This document shows, piece by piece, positions 15,840-24,952 of a DNA stretch of 64,000 nucleotides. Position numbers and translations under genes: made by a program. Source of the stretch: Rhodoferax sp. AJA081-3. GTDB lineage: Bacteria > Pseudomonadota > Gammaproteobacteria > Burkholderiales > Burkholderiaceae_C. The stretch lies in contig NZ_CP059068.1 of NCBI RefSeq assembly GCF_017798165.1, positions 2,356,001 to 2,420,000 of the forward strand. The letters are read 5' to 3'. Below the pieces are notes generated by a model, which had not been told where the DNA came from, ran no database searches, and saw only the letters and a program-made list of their open reading frames with translations. How positions within the stretch are numbered: position 1 is the stretch's first letter; each line of letters starts with the position of its first letter.

Positions 15840-16622
15840 ATGATCAACTCACTCTGGATATCCAAAACCGGCATGGAAGCCCAGCAAATGCAGCTGGACG
15901 TCATTTCCAACAACCTGGCCAACGTCTCCACCAACGGTTTCAAAAAATCGCACGCGGTGTTTGAAGACCTGATGTACCAGAACCTGCGCCAGGTGGGGAC
16001 CAACACCTCGGAGCAATCCACGTTGCCCACCGGTTTGCAAGTGGGTTTGGGTGTGCGTGCGGTGGCCACCAGTCGCAGTTTTGCGCAGGGTAATCTGCAG
16101 CAGACCAGCAACAACCTGGACATCGCCATCCAGGGCAACGGTTTCTTCCAGCTCACCATGCCCGATGGCACCATTGGCTACACCCGCGATGGCGCCTTCC
16201 AGATCGACAACCAGGGCCGCATGGTCAACTCGGGTGGTCTGCCGCTGAGCGGCGGCATCACCGTGCCGGCCAATGCAACCGCCATCAGCGTGTCGCCCGA
16301 TGGCACGGTGTCGGCCAGCATCCCTGGCAGCACCGCACCCCAAAATATCGGCACCATTGCCCTGGCCAGTTTCATCAACCCGCCGGGCCTGGAGCCCAAG
16401 GGCCAGAACATTTACGCGGAAAGCGCCGCGTCGGGGCAACCCAATGCGGGCACCGCGGGTGCCAATGGCCTGGGGACGCTGATGCAGGGTTTTGTGGAGA
16501 CCTCCAACGTCAACGTGGTGCAGGAGCTGGTCACCATGATCCAGACCCAGCGCGCCTACGAAATGAATTCCAAAGCCATCCAGACATCCGACCAGATGTT
16601 GCAAAAGCTCGGTCAATTGTGA
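15840..16622 (+). CDS. flgG: Distal rod protein FlgG
   Basis: This 260-residue protein is strongly conserved: MINSLWISKTGMEAQQMQLD at the start, NNLANVSTNGFKKS, and the end VVQELVTMIQTQRAYEMNSK. FlgG makes the distal rod that passes through the P and L rings. Its stop overlaps a possible GTG for flgH and runs up to a copy of the dispersed repeat at 16624. Confidence 0.96.
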   Translation: MINSLWISKTGMEAQQMQLDVISNNLANVSTNGFKKSHAVFEDLMYQNLRQVGTNTSEQSTLPTGLQVGLGVRAVATSRSFAQGNLQQTSNNLDIAIQGNGFFQLTMPDGTIGYTRDGAFQIDNQGRMVNSGGLPLSGGITVPANATAISVSPDGTVSASIPGSTAPQNIGTIALASFINPPGLEPKGQNIYAESAASGQPNAGTAGANGLGTLMQGFVETSNVNVVQELVTMIQTQRAYEMNSKAIQTSDQMLQKLGQL

Positions 16623-16623
16623 G

Positions 16624-16682
16624 GTTTGCTATGAAAACAAGAGCTACCAAGGCAATCAATACGGGGGCTACAGGCCGTTTTT
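16624..16682 (+). repeat. Dispersed GGGGGCTA repeat, copy 2 (start of flgH)
   Basis: The copy reads TTTGCTATG at its start, then AAGAGCTACC and ATACGGGGGCTACAGGCC. It begins two bases after the flgG stop and contains the flgH start codon and the codons for its first 17 or so residues. The orientation is the same as the other main copies. Confidence 0.7.
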
Positions 16683-17347
16683 GTGCTTCATTATTGGCCG
16701 TACTGGCCTTGACGGCCTGCCAACAAATTCCCCAAAAGGTGGTAGTGGACTTCGCCGAACCCAAGGTGGGCCAAATGCCCATGGCCACTCCAGCCGCGGC
16801 GCGTCCGGCGACCGGCAGCCTGTTCCAGACCGCGGGTTACCGCCCCGGTTTCGAAGACCGGCGCGCACGCGCCATTGGCGACACGGTCACCGTGCAGATT
16901 GTCGAAAACGTGACGGCCAGCCAAAAGTCGACCTCGACCGTCAACCGCACCAGCGCTATTGACTCCAGCGTATCGGCCCTGCCCTTCAACAGCCTGGAAG
17001 CCCTGGGCAAACTGGGCATAGGTGCCAGTACCAACAATGCCTTCTCGGGCAAGGGCGGCACGGAAAGTGCCAACACGTTTGCTGGCTCTATCACCGCCAC
17101 CGTTATCGAAGTCCAGCCCAATGGCCACTTGGTCGTGGCGGGTGAAAAACAGATTGGTGTCAACCAGAATGTGGACGTGTTGCGCTTCTCCGGCACGATT
17201 GACCCACGGCTGGTGCAACCGGGCAGCGTGATCAGCTCCACCCAGGTCGCCAATGTACGGGTCGAATCCCGGGGCCGCGGCACGCAGGGTGAGGCACAGA
17301 CAGTTGGCTGGCTTTCCCGGTTCTTTTTAAGCTTTCAGCCTTTCTAA
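16631..17347 (+). CDS. flgH: L-ring lipoprotein FlgH
   Basis: This 238-residue lipoprotein has a signal ending LALTA-C30 (lipobox LTAC) and the FlgH core (GDTVTVQIVENVTASQKST, GHLVVAGEKQIGVNQ, LRFSGTIDP). It builds the outer-membrane L-ring. The ATG at 16631 is chosen; a GTG at 16619 would add four residues. Residues 1-17 are encoded by a copy of the dispersed repeat, so the n-region of the signal peptide (KTRATKAINTGATGRF) is repeat-derived. This is unusual and may mean the ancestral start was replaced. Confidence 0.94.
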   Translation: MKTRATKAINTGATGRFCASLLAVLALTACQQIPQKVVVDFAEPKVGQMPMATPAAARPATGSLFQTAGYRPGFEDRRARAIGDTVTVQIVENVTASQKSTSTVNRTSAIDSSVSALPFNSLEALGKLGIGASTNNAFSGKGGTESANTFAGSITATVIEVQPNGHLVVAGEKQIGVNQNVDVLRFSGTIDPRLVQPGSVISSTQVANVRVESRGRGTQGEAQTVGWLSRFFLSFQPF

Positions 17348-17376
17348 AGTTATCCAGAATAGTGCCGAGGGGTAAG

Positions 17377-17392
17377 AGATCCACCCGGATCT
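17377..17392 (+). other. Small hairpin between flgH and flgI
   Basis: AGATCC-ACCC-GGATCT forms a perfect 6-bp stem in the 66-bp gap between two genes of the operon. No T-run follows. It could be an mRNA processing or stability element, or chance. Confidence 0.3.
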
Positions 17393-17413
17393 GCCCACCA
17401 ACCAACTCCGCAC

Positions 17414-18583
17414 ATGACACCCTGGACCCAACCGGTAAACACCAACAGCCCCCGGCTATGGGGCTCATTGCGTCTGGTGTTCTCCCTGGTACTTTGCCTG
17501 GTACTCGGTCTGGGTATGGCCACCGCAAGCCATGCCATGCGTATCAAGGAAGTGGCCAGCGTAGAGGGCGTGCGCAGCAACCAGTTGACCGGTTTTGGCC
17601 TCGTTGTGGGCCTGGACGGCACCGGCGACCAGACCACCCAAATGCCCTACACCACCCAGGGCCTGGCCAACTACCTGCAGCAAATGGGCATCACGCTGAC
17701 CGCCACCACGCTGGCACAACTGCAGATGAAAAATGTGGCCGCCGTGCTGGTCACCGCACAGTTGCCCCCCTTTGCCCGCCCCGGACAAATGCTGGATGTC
17801 AATGTATCTTCGGTCGGCAATGCCAAATCTTTAAAAGGCGGCACACTGATCACCTCCCCGCTCAAGGGCGCGGACGGTGAAATCTACGCCCTGGCACAGG
17901 GCAACCTGATTGTTGCGGGTGCCGGCGCCGCAGCGGGTGGCAGCAAGGTCACCGTCAACCACCTGAGTGCCGGTCGCATTCCCGATGGTGCCCAGGTCGA
18001 GCGCGTGGTGCCCACGGCTTTGCAGGAAGGCTCCACCGTGAACCTGAGCCTGCGGGCCAGTGATTTCCAGACGGCCCGCAAGGTAGCGTCGGCCATCAAC
18101 AGCAAGTTTGGTCCCGACGTGGCGCAGGCGCTGGACGGCCGCACCGTCCAGGTCAAGGCCCCCATGAACCCCAACGACCGCATCAGCTTCTTGGCCGAAA
18201 TGGAAGAGCTGCCAGTGCAGAACTCGGTCGCCGCCGCCAAGGTCATCATCAATGCGCGCACGGGCTCGGTTGTGCTCAACCAGGCCGTGTCTCTGGGCGC
18301 CTGCGCCATTGCCCACGGTAACCTATCCATCAGCATTTCGTCCACCCCTGTCATCAGCCAGCCCAATGCTTTGTCTACCGGGGGCCAAACCGTGGTGGCC
18401 GAAAAAGCCAATATCGAAATCAAACAGGACGCGGGCAAACTCATCCAGTTACCCGCAGCGGCCCAATTGGCCGATGTGGTCAAGGCACTCAACTCGCTAG
18501 GGGCAACGCCCCAGGATCTGTTGGCTATTCTGCAGGCCATCAAGTCGGCTGGCGCACTGAATGCGGAGCTGGAGGTCATCTAA
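17414..18583 (+). CDS. flgI: P-ring protein FlgI
   Basis: This 389-residue exported protein has a long signal peptide (about 1-41, ending ATASHA) and then the highly conserved MRIKEVASVEGVRSNQLTGF mature start. GLVVGLDGTGDQ and the C-terminal QLPAAAQLADVVKALNSLGA follow. It forms the periplasmic P-ring with the help of FlgA. The n-region of the signal is long (about 18 residues), so a start further in cannot be ruled out. flgJ starts one base after its stop. Confidence 0.95.
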   Translation: MTPWTQPVNTNSPRLWGSLRLVFSLVLCLVLGLGMATASHAMRIKEVASVEGVRSNQLTGFGLVVGLDGTGDQTTQMPYTTQGLANYLQQMGITLTATTLAQLQMKNVAAVLVTAQLPPFARPGQMLDVNVSSVGNAKSLKGGTLITSPLKGADGEIYALAQGNLIVAGAGAAAGGSKVTVNHLSAGRIPDGAQVERVVPTALQEGSTVNLSLRASDFQTARKVASAINSKFGPDVAQALDGRTVQVKAPMNPNDRISFLAEMEELPVQNSVAAAKVIINARTGSVVLNQAVSLGACAIAHGNLSISISSTPVISQPNALSTGGQTVVAEKANIEIKQDAGKLIQLPAAAQLADVVKALNSLGATPQDLLAILQAIKSAGALNAELEVI

Positions 18584-18584
18584 C

Positions 18585-19505
18585 ATGGGCTACGGATCCA
18601 TCTCACCCTCCACCGCGCAGTCACTGGCGGCCGATGCCCAGTCGCTGGGCAACCTGAAGATGGAGGCTGGCAAAAACACACCCGCCGCCATCAAGGAAAC
18701 CGCCAAACAATTCGAGTCCCTCTTTATGCGCGAGCTGATGAAAAGCATGCGCGAAGCCACCATGAAATCGGGCCTGCTGGACAGCGCCGGTGGCGACCTG
18801 GGCACCGATCTGCTGGACCAGCAGTTCGCCGTGCAGATGTCGGGCCAGCCCGGCGGCTTGTCGGACATGATTGCGCTGCAGTTGACCCGCCAGATGGCCG
18901 GTGCTTCCAAAGACGGAGCACCCGGCGTCGCGGGCACAACACCCACCGCAGCGGGTGCGACCAAGACCACCAGGTCCAGCCTTCCACCCGTATCCGCATC
19001 AACCATCGGCAAGACAACACGCGCCCCGACCGAGAGCCAGTCCAACTTTGTGCAACAACATTCCCAGGTTGCCCATGAAGTGGAAAAGGCAACCGGCATA
19101 CCCGCCAACTTCATGCTGGGTCAGGCCGGGCACGAGACCGGCTGGGGCCGGTTCGAAATCAAACACAAGGGCGGGGCAACGTCCCATAATCTCTTTGGTA
19201 TCAAGGCCGGTGCCGGCTGGACCGGCAAGGTAGCCGAGGTGACCACCACCGAGTTTGTCAACGGTGTCGCGCAAAAGGGCAAGGCACGTTTTCGGGCCTA
19301 TGACTCCTATGCCGACGCGTTCAAGGACTACGCACGCATGATCTCCGAGAGCCCCCGTTACGCCAAGGTCATGGAGCAATCCCACTCGGCACACGGCTTT
19401 GCCAGTGGCCTGCAGAAGGCCGGCTACGCCACCGACCCGGACTATGCGGCCAAACTGAGCCGCGCCATCAACACCACGCTGCAAATCCGGCGCGCACAGG
19501 CCTAA
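18585..19505 (+). CDS. flgJ: Rod cap and muramidase FlgJ
   Basis: This 306-residue protein has two domains. The N-terminal rod-cap part (about 1-110) contains AKQFESLFMRELMKSMREA. The C-terminal glucosaminidase part (about 150-300) has the GHETGWG motif with catalytic Glu at E184 and the LFGIKAG and AYDSYADAFKDYA motifs. It opens the peptidoglycan for the rod. A Thr/Pro/Ala-rich linker joins them. The ATG at 18585 is chosen over an in-frame start at 18561 inside flgI. Confidence 0.95.
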   Translation: MGYGSISPSTAQSLAADAQSLGNLKMEAGKNTPAAIKETAKQFESLFMRELMKSMREATMKSGLLDSAGGDLGTDLLDQQFAVQMSGQPGGLSDMIALQLTRQMAGASKDGAPGVAGTTPTAAGATKTTRSSLPPVSASTIGKTTRAPTESQSNFVQQHSQVAHEVEKATGIPANFMLGQAGHETGWGRFEIKHKGGATSHNLFGIKAGAGWTGKVAEVTTTEFVNGVAQKGKARFRAYDSYADAFKDYARMISESPRYAKVMEQSHSAHGFASGLQKAGYATDPDYAAKLSRAINTTLQIRRAQA

Positions 19506-19520
19506 AGCCGGGAGAGCACC

Positions 19521-21539
19521 ATGGGCAGCTTACTCAACATCGGATCCCGCGCACTGCAGGCCAACCAGGCCGCCTTGCAGACCGCTGGCAACAACATTGC
19601 CAATGTCAATGTGCCAGGGTATTCACGCCAGAAGGTGGTGCTGAACACGGTTCCGGGTCAGTTCTCCAGCGCAGGCTACGTGGGCCAGGGCGTAACGGTT
19701 CAGACCATACAGCGCAATTTCAGTGAGTTCCTGACCCGCCAATCCAGAATTGCAGCTTCTGCGCAGTCGGCCGACACCACACGCTCGGACAAACTGCGCC
19801 AGCTCGAAGCGGTGTTCCAGGGCGGGGCACAGGGCCTGGGCGCCTCCATCAACGACATGCTGAACGCCTTTTCAGACGTTGCCAGCGCCCCCACCGACAT
19901 GACCGCCCGCACGGTGGTGCTGACACGCATTGACGAAACGGCCTCCCGCATGCGCGCGGCGTCCCAGCAACTGGACGATCTGCAGACCGGTGTCACCCAG
20001 GAACTGGCACAAAAAATCACGAACATCAACAGCCTGGCCACCAGCATTGCCGCCGTCAACGAGCAGATCGCCCGGACCAATGGCACCGGCCAGCCGCCCA
20101 ATGACCTGCTGGACCGCCGCGACCAGTTGATCAAGGAGCTCAATCAATACGTGCAAACCACGTCCATCGCCGCGGATGACGGCACGGTGGGCCTCTACAT
20201 CGCCGGCAGCCAGGAACTGGTGCTCGGGACCAACGCTTCTACCGTGGCCCTGGTCAGTGACGACTTTGGCGACACCCGCAGCAGCAAACTGGCCATCATG
20301 CGTGCTGGCGTGCCAAACACCTTGGACGAAAACATGCTGGGCGGCGGTGAGGTATCGGGCCTGCTGCGCTTTCAAAACAACGATTTGAACGAAGGCCGCA
20401 ACCTGCTGGGCCGCCTGACGCTGGCCACCACTGGCGCCATGAACGACCAACACAAGCTGGGCCTGGACCTGAATGGCAATGTGGGCGGCGACCTGTTCAG
20501 CCCCATCGTTCTGGGCACCAGCAACGTGTTTGAGCCCAAGGCACCAGCAGCGCTCAATACCGGCTCCATGAGTGGTGCGGCAGCTCCCACGCTGTCTGTG
20601 TCGGACAGGACCCAACTCGTGGCGTCCGACTACGAAATGCAGTTCTCTGGCGGCACCTTCACCATCACCCGCCGTTCGGACGGCGCCGTGTTTACCCAGG
20701 CGCAGGTGCCACCAGGGCCTACCGCCGGTCCGGACGTGATTGCCGAAATAGACGGCCTGCAAATCCACAATCCCCTGGGTGGCGCCGCCAACCCGGGCGA
20801 CCGCTTCCTGTTCAAACCATTCAGCACGTCTGCCAGCAACATCAGCAGCATGTTTTCTACTCCCCGTGCCTTGGCCGTGGCAAGCCCGGTGGCTGCCACC
20901 ATGGGCACGGCCAATGCCGGAAGCCTGCAACAGATCTCGGTCAGTGCACGCAGCAACCCCATTTCACCCGCAGCCCTGGGCGTCGTGTTGACCTTTTCCA
21001 ATTCCAACACCTACTCCCGCAGTGACGGGATGGTCAATCCGTTCCCTACCCGTTTCGACGGGTCGCCCAACCCGCTGTTTGGCACCACCGACTTCGAATA
21101 CATCCCCGGTCAAACCATTGAAGCCACGCCCGGTGTCTCTCCACCCGCTGAATGGTCTTTGACGTTGCAAGGCACACCGGCTGCGGGCGACACGGTGACT
21201 GTCAACACCAACTTGTTCCCCACCCTGTCGTCGGGCAATGCCACGGCCATGATGAACCTGCGCGATGTCGCCATGTTTGATGGTGCCGCGCTGACAGACG
21301 GCTACGCCGGTCTGATCTCGCAAATTGGCATCCGCACACAAAGCGCCGAGTACGCGGCACTGGTGTCCTCGTCCATTGCGACCAATGTGGAACGGGACCG
21401 CGCGGGTGTATCTGGCGTCAATCTGGATGAAGAGGCAGCCAGCCTGCTGCAGTTCCAGCAGGCCTACCAGGCCTCCGCCAAAATGATACAAGTGGCGCAG
21501 AGTATTTTTGACACCCTGATTCAGAATCTGGGTCGCTAA
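19521..21539 (+). CDS. flgK: Hook-filament junction protein FlgK
   Basis: This 672-residue axial protein begins SLLNIGSRALQANQAALQ with NNIANVNVPGYSRQKV and ends EEAASLLQFQQAYQASAKMI. It is the first hook-associated protein and links hook to filament. It is longer than E. coli FlgK (547), the extra length lying in the variable middle (about 330-560). FlgN is the expected chaperone. It follows flgJ by 15 bp. Confidence 0.95.
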   Translation: MGSLLNIGSRALQANQAALQTAGNNIANVNVPGYSRQKVVLNTVPGQFSSAGYVGQGVTVQTIQRNFSEFLTRQSRIAASAQSADTTRSDKLRQLEAVFQGGAQGLGASINDMLNAFSDVASAPTDMTARTVVLTRIDETASRMRAASQQLDDLQTGVTQELAQKITNINSLATSIAAVNEQIARTNGTGQPPNDLLDRRDQLIKELNQYVQTTSIAADDGTVGLYIAGSQELVLGTNASTVALVSDDFGDTRSSKLAIMRAGVPNTLDENMLGGGEVSGLLRFQNNDLNEGRNLLGRLTLATTGAMNDQHKLGLDLNGNVGGDLFSPIVLGTSNVFEPKAPAALNTGSMSGAAAPTLSVSDRTQLVASDYEMQFSGGTFTITRRSDGAVFTQAQVPPGPTAGPDVIAEIDGLQIHNPLGGAANPGDRFLFKPFSTSASNISSMFSTPRALAVASPVAATMGTANAGSLQQISVSARSNPISPAALGVVLTFSNSNTYSRSDGMVNPFPTRFDGSPNPLFGTTDFEYIPGQTIEATPGVSPPAEWSLTLQGTPAAGDTVTVNTNLFPTLSSGNATAMMNLRDVAMFDGAALTDGYAGLISQIGIRTQSAEYAALVSSSIATNVERDRAGVSGVNLDEEAASLLQFQQAYQASAKMIQVAQSIFDTLIQNLGR

Positions 21540-21564
21540 GGGCCTTTGATTTAGGAGGCATGAC

Positions 21565-22833
21565 ATGGCTAACTTTGTAAGACTCGGGTCCGCCAATGCG
21601 TACGACACCGCGTTGTCCAACATCATGAGCCGCCAGACGGCCCTGGCCAACCTGCAGGAAAACCTGACATCGGGCAAACGCGTAGTGCGCGCCAGTGACG
21701 ACCCCACCGGTGCGGCACAGGCCGAACGCGCCATCACCCGCTTGGCCCGCATCCAGACCGACCAGCGTGCACTGGAATCGCAGCGCGCGTCCATCGCCCA
21801 GGCCGAAGCCACGCTGGGCGATGTCAACACCGCACTGCAAAGCTTCCGTGAACTGGCGGCCACCGCAGGCAATGCCTCACACTCCGCACAAGAACGCCAG
21901 GCCATTGCCAACGAGTTGAAGGGTTACCGCGACCAGATCTTCGCCATGGCCAACCGGCAGGACACCAATGGCCTGCCCCTGTTCAGCGCCCTGGGCAGCG
22001 CCCTGGCCCCCTTTGTAGGGCCGCAGGGTTTGCCGCAGGACTACACCTTTGCCGGCCAACCCGGCCAAGTGGCCAGCAACGAGGTGTCCATACCCTACAC
22101 ACTGGATGGTGACCGCGCCTTCATGAACATGCCAGGGCGCGATGGCGTGTTCAACGTGACGCTGACCACAGTGGCCGGCGCTCCGCACGAACTCCGCAGC
22201 AGTGGGGTCACCCTGGTACAACCGCTGCCCGCTGCGCCCTCGGGTTTGTCGTCCAACTCTTCTTATGCCATCACCATCACGGGGGTGGACACCACCAGCG
22301 TTCCCGGCACGACCACCGTGACCTATGACATTTCTGAGACCCCCAATGTCACCGGCCCCTTCAGCGGTTCGTCCAGCTACCCCAGCAACACACCGGCCAA
22401 TATTGCGGTCACCGCCATCCCCGGCCTATCCATCAATGTGCGCGGTGCACCCGTGGTGGGCGACGTGTTGACGCTGGACCCACGGCCCAGCATCTTCAGT
22501 GTGCTGGACGACGCCATCCGCGACATCGGCAATGCGCCCAACAGCAATGCATCCATGCAGGCCGTGGGCCAGGCTTTGCACAATGTAGACATCGGCATGT
22601 CGCGTATATCGGCCGTGCGCGGCCAGGCGGGTGATTTGTTGAACCGCGCAGACCGCATCTCGAACAACCAGGAGAAACGCAGCATCCAGGTCGAAGGCGA
22701 CCGCTCCCGTGCGGAAGACCTGGACATGATCAAAGGCGTGTCTGACTTTCAAAACCAGCAGACGGGTTACCAGGCGGCGCTGCAGTCCTACGCCCAGGTG
22801 CAAAAGCTGTCGCTCTTCAACTTCATCAGTTGA
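21565..22833 (+). CDS. flgL: Hook-filament junction protein FlgL
   Basis: This 422-residue protein has the flagellin-like N-terminus (LSNIMSRQTALANLQENLTSGKRV split over two helices, then DDPTGAAQAERA) and the C-terminal GVSDFQNQQTGYQAALQSYA helix. It is the second junction protein, bridging FlgK and flagellin. It has an AGGAGG ribosome binding site and lies 25 bp after flgK. It is the last structural gene of the operon. Confidence 0.95.
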   Translation: MANFVRLGSANAYDTALSNIMSRQTALANLQENLTSGKRVVRASDDPTGAAQAERAITRLARIQTDQRALESQRASIAQAEATLGDVNTALQSFRELAATAGNASHSAQERQAIANELKGYRDQIFAMANRQDTNGLPLFSALGSALAPFVGPQGLPQDYTFAGQPGQVASNEVSIPYTLDGDRAFMNMPGRDGVFNVTLTTVAGAPHELRSSGVTLVQPLPAAPSGLSSNSSYAITITGVDTTSVPGTTTVTYDISETPNVTGPFSGSSSYPSNTPANIAVTAIPGLSINVRGAPVVGDVLTLDPRPSIFSVLDDAIRDIGNAPNSNASMQAVGQALHNVDIGMSRISAVRGQAGDLLNRADRISNNQEKRSIQVEGDRSRAEDLDMIKGVSDFQNQQTGYQAALQSYAQVQKLSLFNFIS

Positions 22834-22860
22834 GGCCGCTATCCCCGGCCGGTTGACGCC

Positions 22861-24057
22861 ATGACTCCATCGGTTCTGGGCAGCGTCACCCTCGGATACG
22901 AACTGCTCTGGAACCAGAAACGCCGCTGCTGCGGTGTGCGCCTGTTTGTAGACAGCCCGGTCAGCAGCACCCTGGACGCCCGCCATTTGCTTGCCGCGCT
23001 GGCCGAGCTGTGGCCCGACACGGCCCCCAACCTGCTGCTGCAGGTGCGCGACCCTTCCTTGCTGGCGGGCCTGCTGGCGCTCACCCCGCCGCGCAGCCTG
23101 TGGCTGGAGTTGACGGACACACAACTGGCCAACACCACGCTGGCCAACAGCGCACGCCAGGCACATGCCCGCGGGCTGCCCCTGGTCTGGAGCGGGGAAG
23201 CAGGCCATGCGCCAAGCGCCAACATGGCGAAGATTTTCCACAAGACCCTGCGCGCACTGACACCCCACCAGGCCCTGGCCGCCCTGCGCACGTCACAGCA
23301 ACCCGGCGCACCAAGCCCGGTCGTCGCGGGCAGCATTTATGAGGGACTGGCCAGCCCGGCGTTGCTGGAACATTCACTGGACCGCCAGGGCGCATGGGCC
23401 GTAGCCGGCTGGCCCGTGGACGAAATTTTGCATGCCTACCGGCTCAAACAAATTCAACCCTCGCGCCAGTTGCTGCGCGGCCTGGTGGCAGCCATAGAAG
23501 CCGATGAATCACTGGATGTGCTGGAGCACCGCATGGGGGAAGAGCCGCTGCTGGTCTACCGCTTTCTGCGGTATGCCAACTCTGCCCACCTGGGCGCCCG
23601 CTGCGAGGTCACCACCGTGCGCCAGGGCCTGATGGTTATGGGTTACAGCAAGCTGCGCAACTGGCTGCTGGAGCAGACGCAGCAGGCCAGTACGGACGCC
23701 AACCTGGACCCGATACGCTGCGCCATGGTGCTGCGCGCCCGCATCATGGAGCACCTGTCCGAAGCCGGCCTGGAAGACGCGCTGCGCAGCGAAGTTTTCC
23801 TGTGTGGCGTGTTGTCGCAGCTTGATCTGCTGCTGGGCGAACCCCTGGGCGCCGCCATCCACCGCCTGCCACTGCCCGGGCGTATTGCCTCTGCGGTGGT
23901 TGGAGACAGTGGCCCCTACGCGCCGTGGCTGGCCGTGGCCAGCGCGCTGGAATCCAGCAACACGCGCATGGTGCGCGAGGTGTGCCGGGCGCACAAGATG
24001 CCGGCGGATATGGTGAACCGGGCGCTGCTGCGCACGCTGGCAAAGGTTGGCGGTTAG
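22861..24057 (+). CDS. HDOD-domain protein with degenerate EAL-like N-terminus
   Basis: This 398-residue protein follows flgL by 27 bp and is probably cotranscribed. Residues about 195-390 form an HDOD domain (a catalytically dead HD relative): LLRGLVAAIEADESLDVLEHRM, EEPLLVYRFLRYANSA and the helical remainder. The first 185 or so residues resemble the outer part of an EAL domain (LGYELLWNQ and GVRLFVD) as in YuxH-type proteins, but no EAL or other metal-binding motif is seen. Such proteins act as regulatory scaffolds in c-di-GMP and motility signalling. Its place after flgL suggests a flagellar or motility role; the exact job is unknown. Confidence 0.78.
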   Translation: MTPSVLGSVTLGYELLWNQKRRCCGVRLFVDSPVSSTLDARHLLAALAELWPDTAPNLLLQVRDPSLLAGLLALTPPRSLWLELTDTQLANTTLANSARQAHARGLPLVWSGEAGHAPSANMAKIFHKTLRALTPHQALAALRTSQQPGAPSPVVAGSIYEGLASPALLEHSLDRQGAWAVAGWPVDEILHAYRLKQIQPSRQLLRGLVAAIEADESLDVLEHRMGEEPLLVYRFLRYANSAHLGARCEVTTVRQGLMVMGYSKLRNWLLEQTQQASTDANLDPIRCAMVLRARIMEHLSEAGLEDALRSEVFLCGVLSQLDLLLGEPLGAAIHRLPLPGRIASAVVGDSGPYAPWLAVASALESSNTRMVREVCRAHKMPADMVNRALLRTLAKVGG

Positions 24058-24554
24058 ACCTGAACCCAACGGCGGGCGTCTTTCAGCAACAAGAGAAGCT
24101 GATCCGGGCGCAATGGTGACGCCTCAAAACCGAACCGCAGGTAAAAGCGTGCCGCGTCCGCGTCCAGCGGGTGAGTCAGCAGCGCGCGAATGCCAGCTTG
24201 TTCGGCAATCAACAGCGTGCGTCGAATCGCGTCTTGCAACATGCCAATACCTACGCCATGTCCTTGCGCCTGTTGTGCTACAGCCAGGCGCGCCAAGATC
24301 ACAACGGGAACCGGGTATTGGCCCATGCCTTTGCGGATGCGCTCGGGAGCCTCCAAGGTATCGACTTGGCCTACCGTCAGGCTGAAATAACCAACCACCC
24401 CGTCATCGTGCGCCACCACAAAGGTCTTGGCAGAACCGCTGGCCTGGGATTGGCGTGCGTAGCGTGTGAGCCACTCATTGAGGCTTGGTTTTCCACAATC
24501 GAAACTGTCGAGACGGTGCAAGGCCTGTAACGGAACGGGAGCCCCGAACGTCAT
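24054..24554 (-). CDS. TacT-like GNAT toxin (aminoacyl-tRNA acetyltransferase family)
   Basis: This 166-residue GNAT enzyme matches the TacT/AtaT toxin class: an N-terminal FDCGKPSLNEWL motif, VGYFSLTVGQV strands, a VVILARLAV strand, the acetyl-CoA loop QAQGHGVG (about 95-102) and a catalytic Tyr near Y138 (ARFYLRFGF). These toxins acetylate charged tRNAs and stop translation. It overlaps the antitoxin gene by four bases (ATGA). It converges on the HDOD gene, with which it overlaps by four bases at the 3' end. Confidence 0.82.
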   Translation of the reverse strand: MTFGAPVPLQALHRLDSFDCGKPSLNEWLTRYARQSQASGSAKTFVVAHDDGVVGYFSLTVGQVDTLEAPERIRKGMGQYPVPVVILARLAVAQQAQGHGVGIGMLQDAIRRTLLIAEQAGIRALLTHPLDADAARFYLRFGFEASPLRPDQLLLLLKDARRWVQV

Positions 24555-24868
24555 GGTTTATCCCAGGGCGCCTTGTGCGAAAACAGGTCTTTCAGGCCTG
24601 GGTTGTCCTGCGCGGGCCTATCCAGCAAATCCATTAGCGCCTGGTATTGGCTACCGGACACCATGAACAACCGCTGGTCCAATAGGGTTTGTTCGGCCGC
24701 CAAACAAGCACTGTCCAGAATGAAGTCTGTCAGGGATTTGTGGGCCACCTCGGCGGCGCGGCGCAATATGGCCTCTTGCTGGTCCGTGGCGCGCAAACCC
24801 AAGCGGGCCGATCGCGCTGCATTGGCGGAACGTGCCGAAGGCGTATGGGGGGCGACTGCTGAAGTCAT
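24551..24868 (-). CDS. TacA-like DUF1778 antitoxin
   Basis: This 105-residue protein has an RHH-type N-terminal region (RSARLGLRATDQQEAILRRA), the typical KSLTDFILDSACLAAEQTLLDQR helix and a C-terminal toxin-neutralising tail (QYQALMDLLDRPAQDNPGLKDLF). It is the expected partner of the GNAT toxin just downstream, and should autoregulate the operon through the inverted repeat at 24901-24920. The order antitoxin then toxin is standard. Confidence 0.85.
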   Translation of the reverse strand: MTSAVAPHTPSARSANAARSARLGLRATDQQEAILRRAAEVAHKSLTDFILDSACLAAEQTLLDQRLFMVSGSQYQALMDLLDRPAQDNPGLKDLFSHKAPWDKP

Positions 24869-24900
24869 GGTTGCACCTGGATTGTGTTGCTTGGTTGTCA

Positions 24901-24920
24901 GTCATGTTAGTACAAATGAC
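24901..24920 (-). promoter_or_regulatory. Inverted repeat upstream of the toxin-antitoxin operon
   Basis: GTCAT (24901-24905) and ATGAC (24916-24920) flank a 10-base spacer, 33 bp upstream of the antitoxin start. On the minus strand a weak TTGTGT-N17-TAACAT promoter overlaps it. This is a plausible site for autoregulation by the RHH antitoxin. Confidence 0.4.
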
Positions 24921-24952
24921 ACACAAACACAATGTCTGTGGGTCGATTGCGT

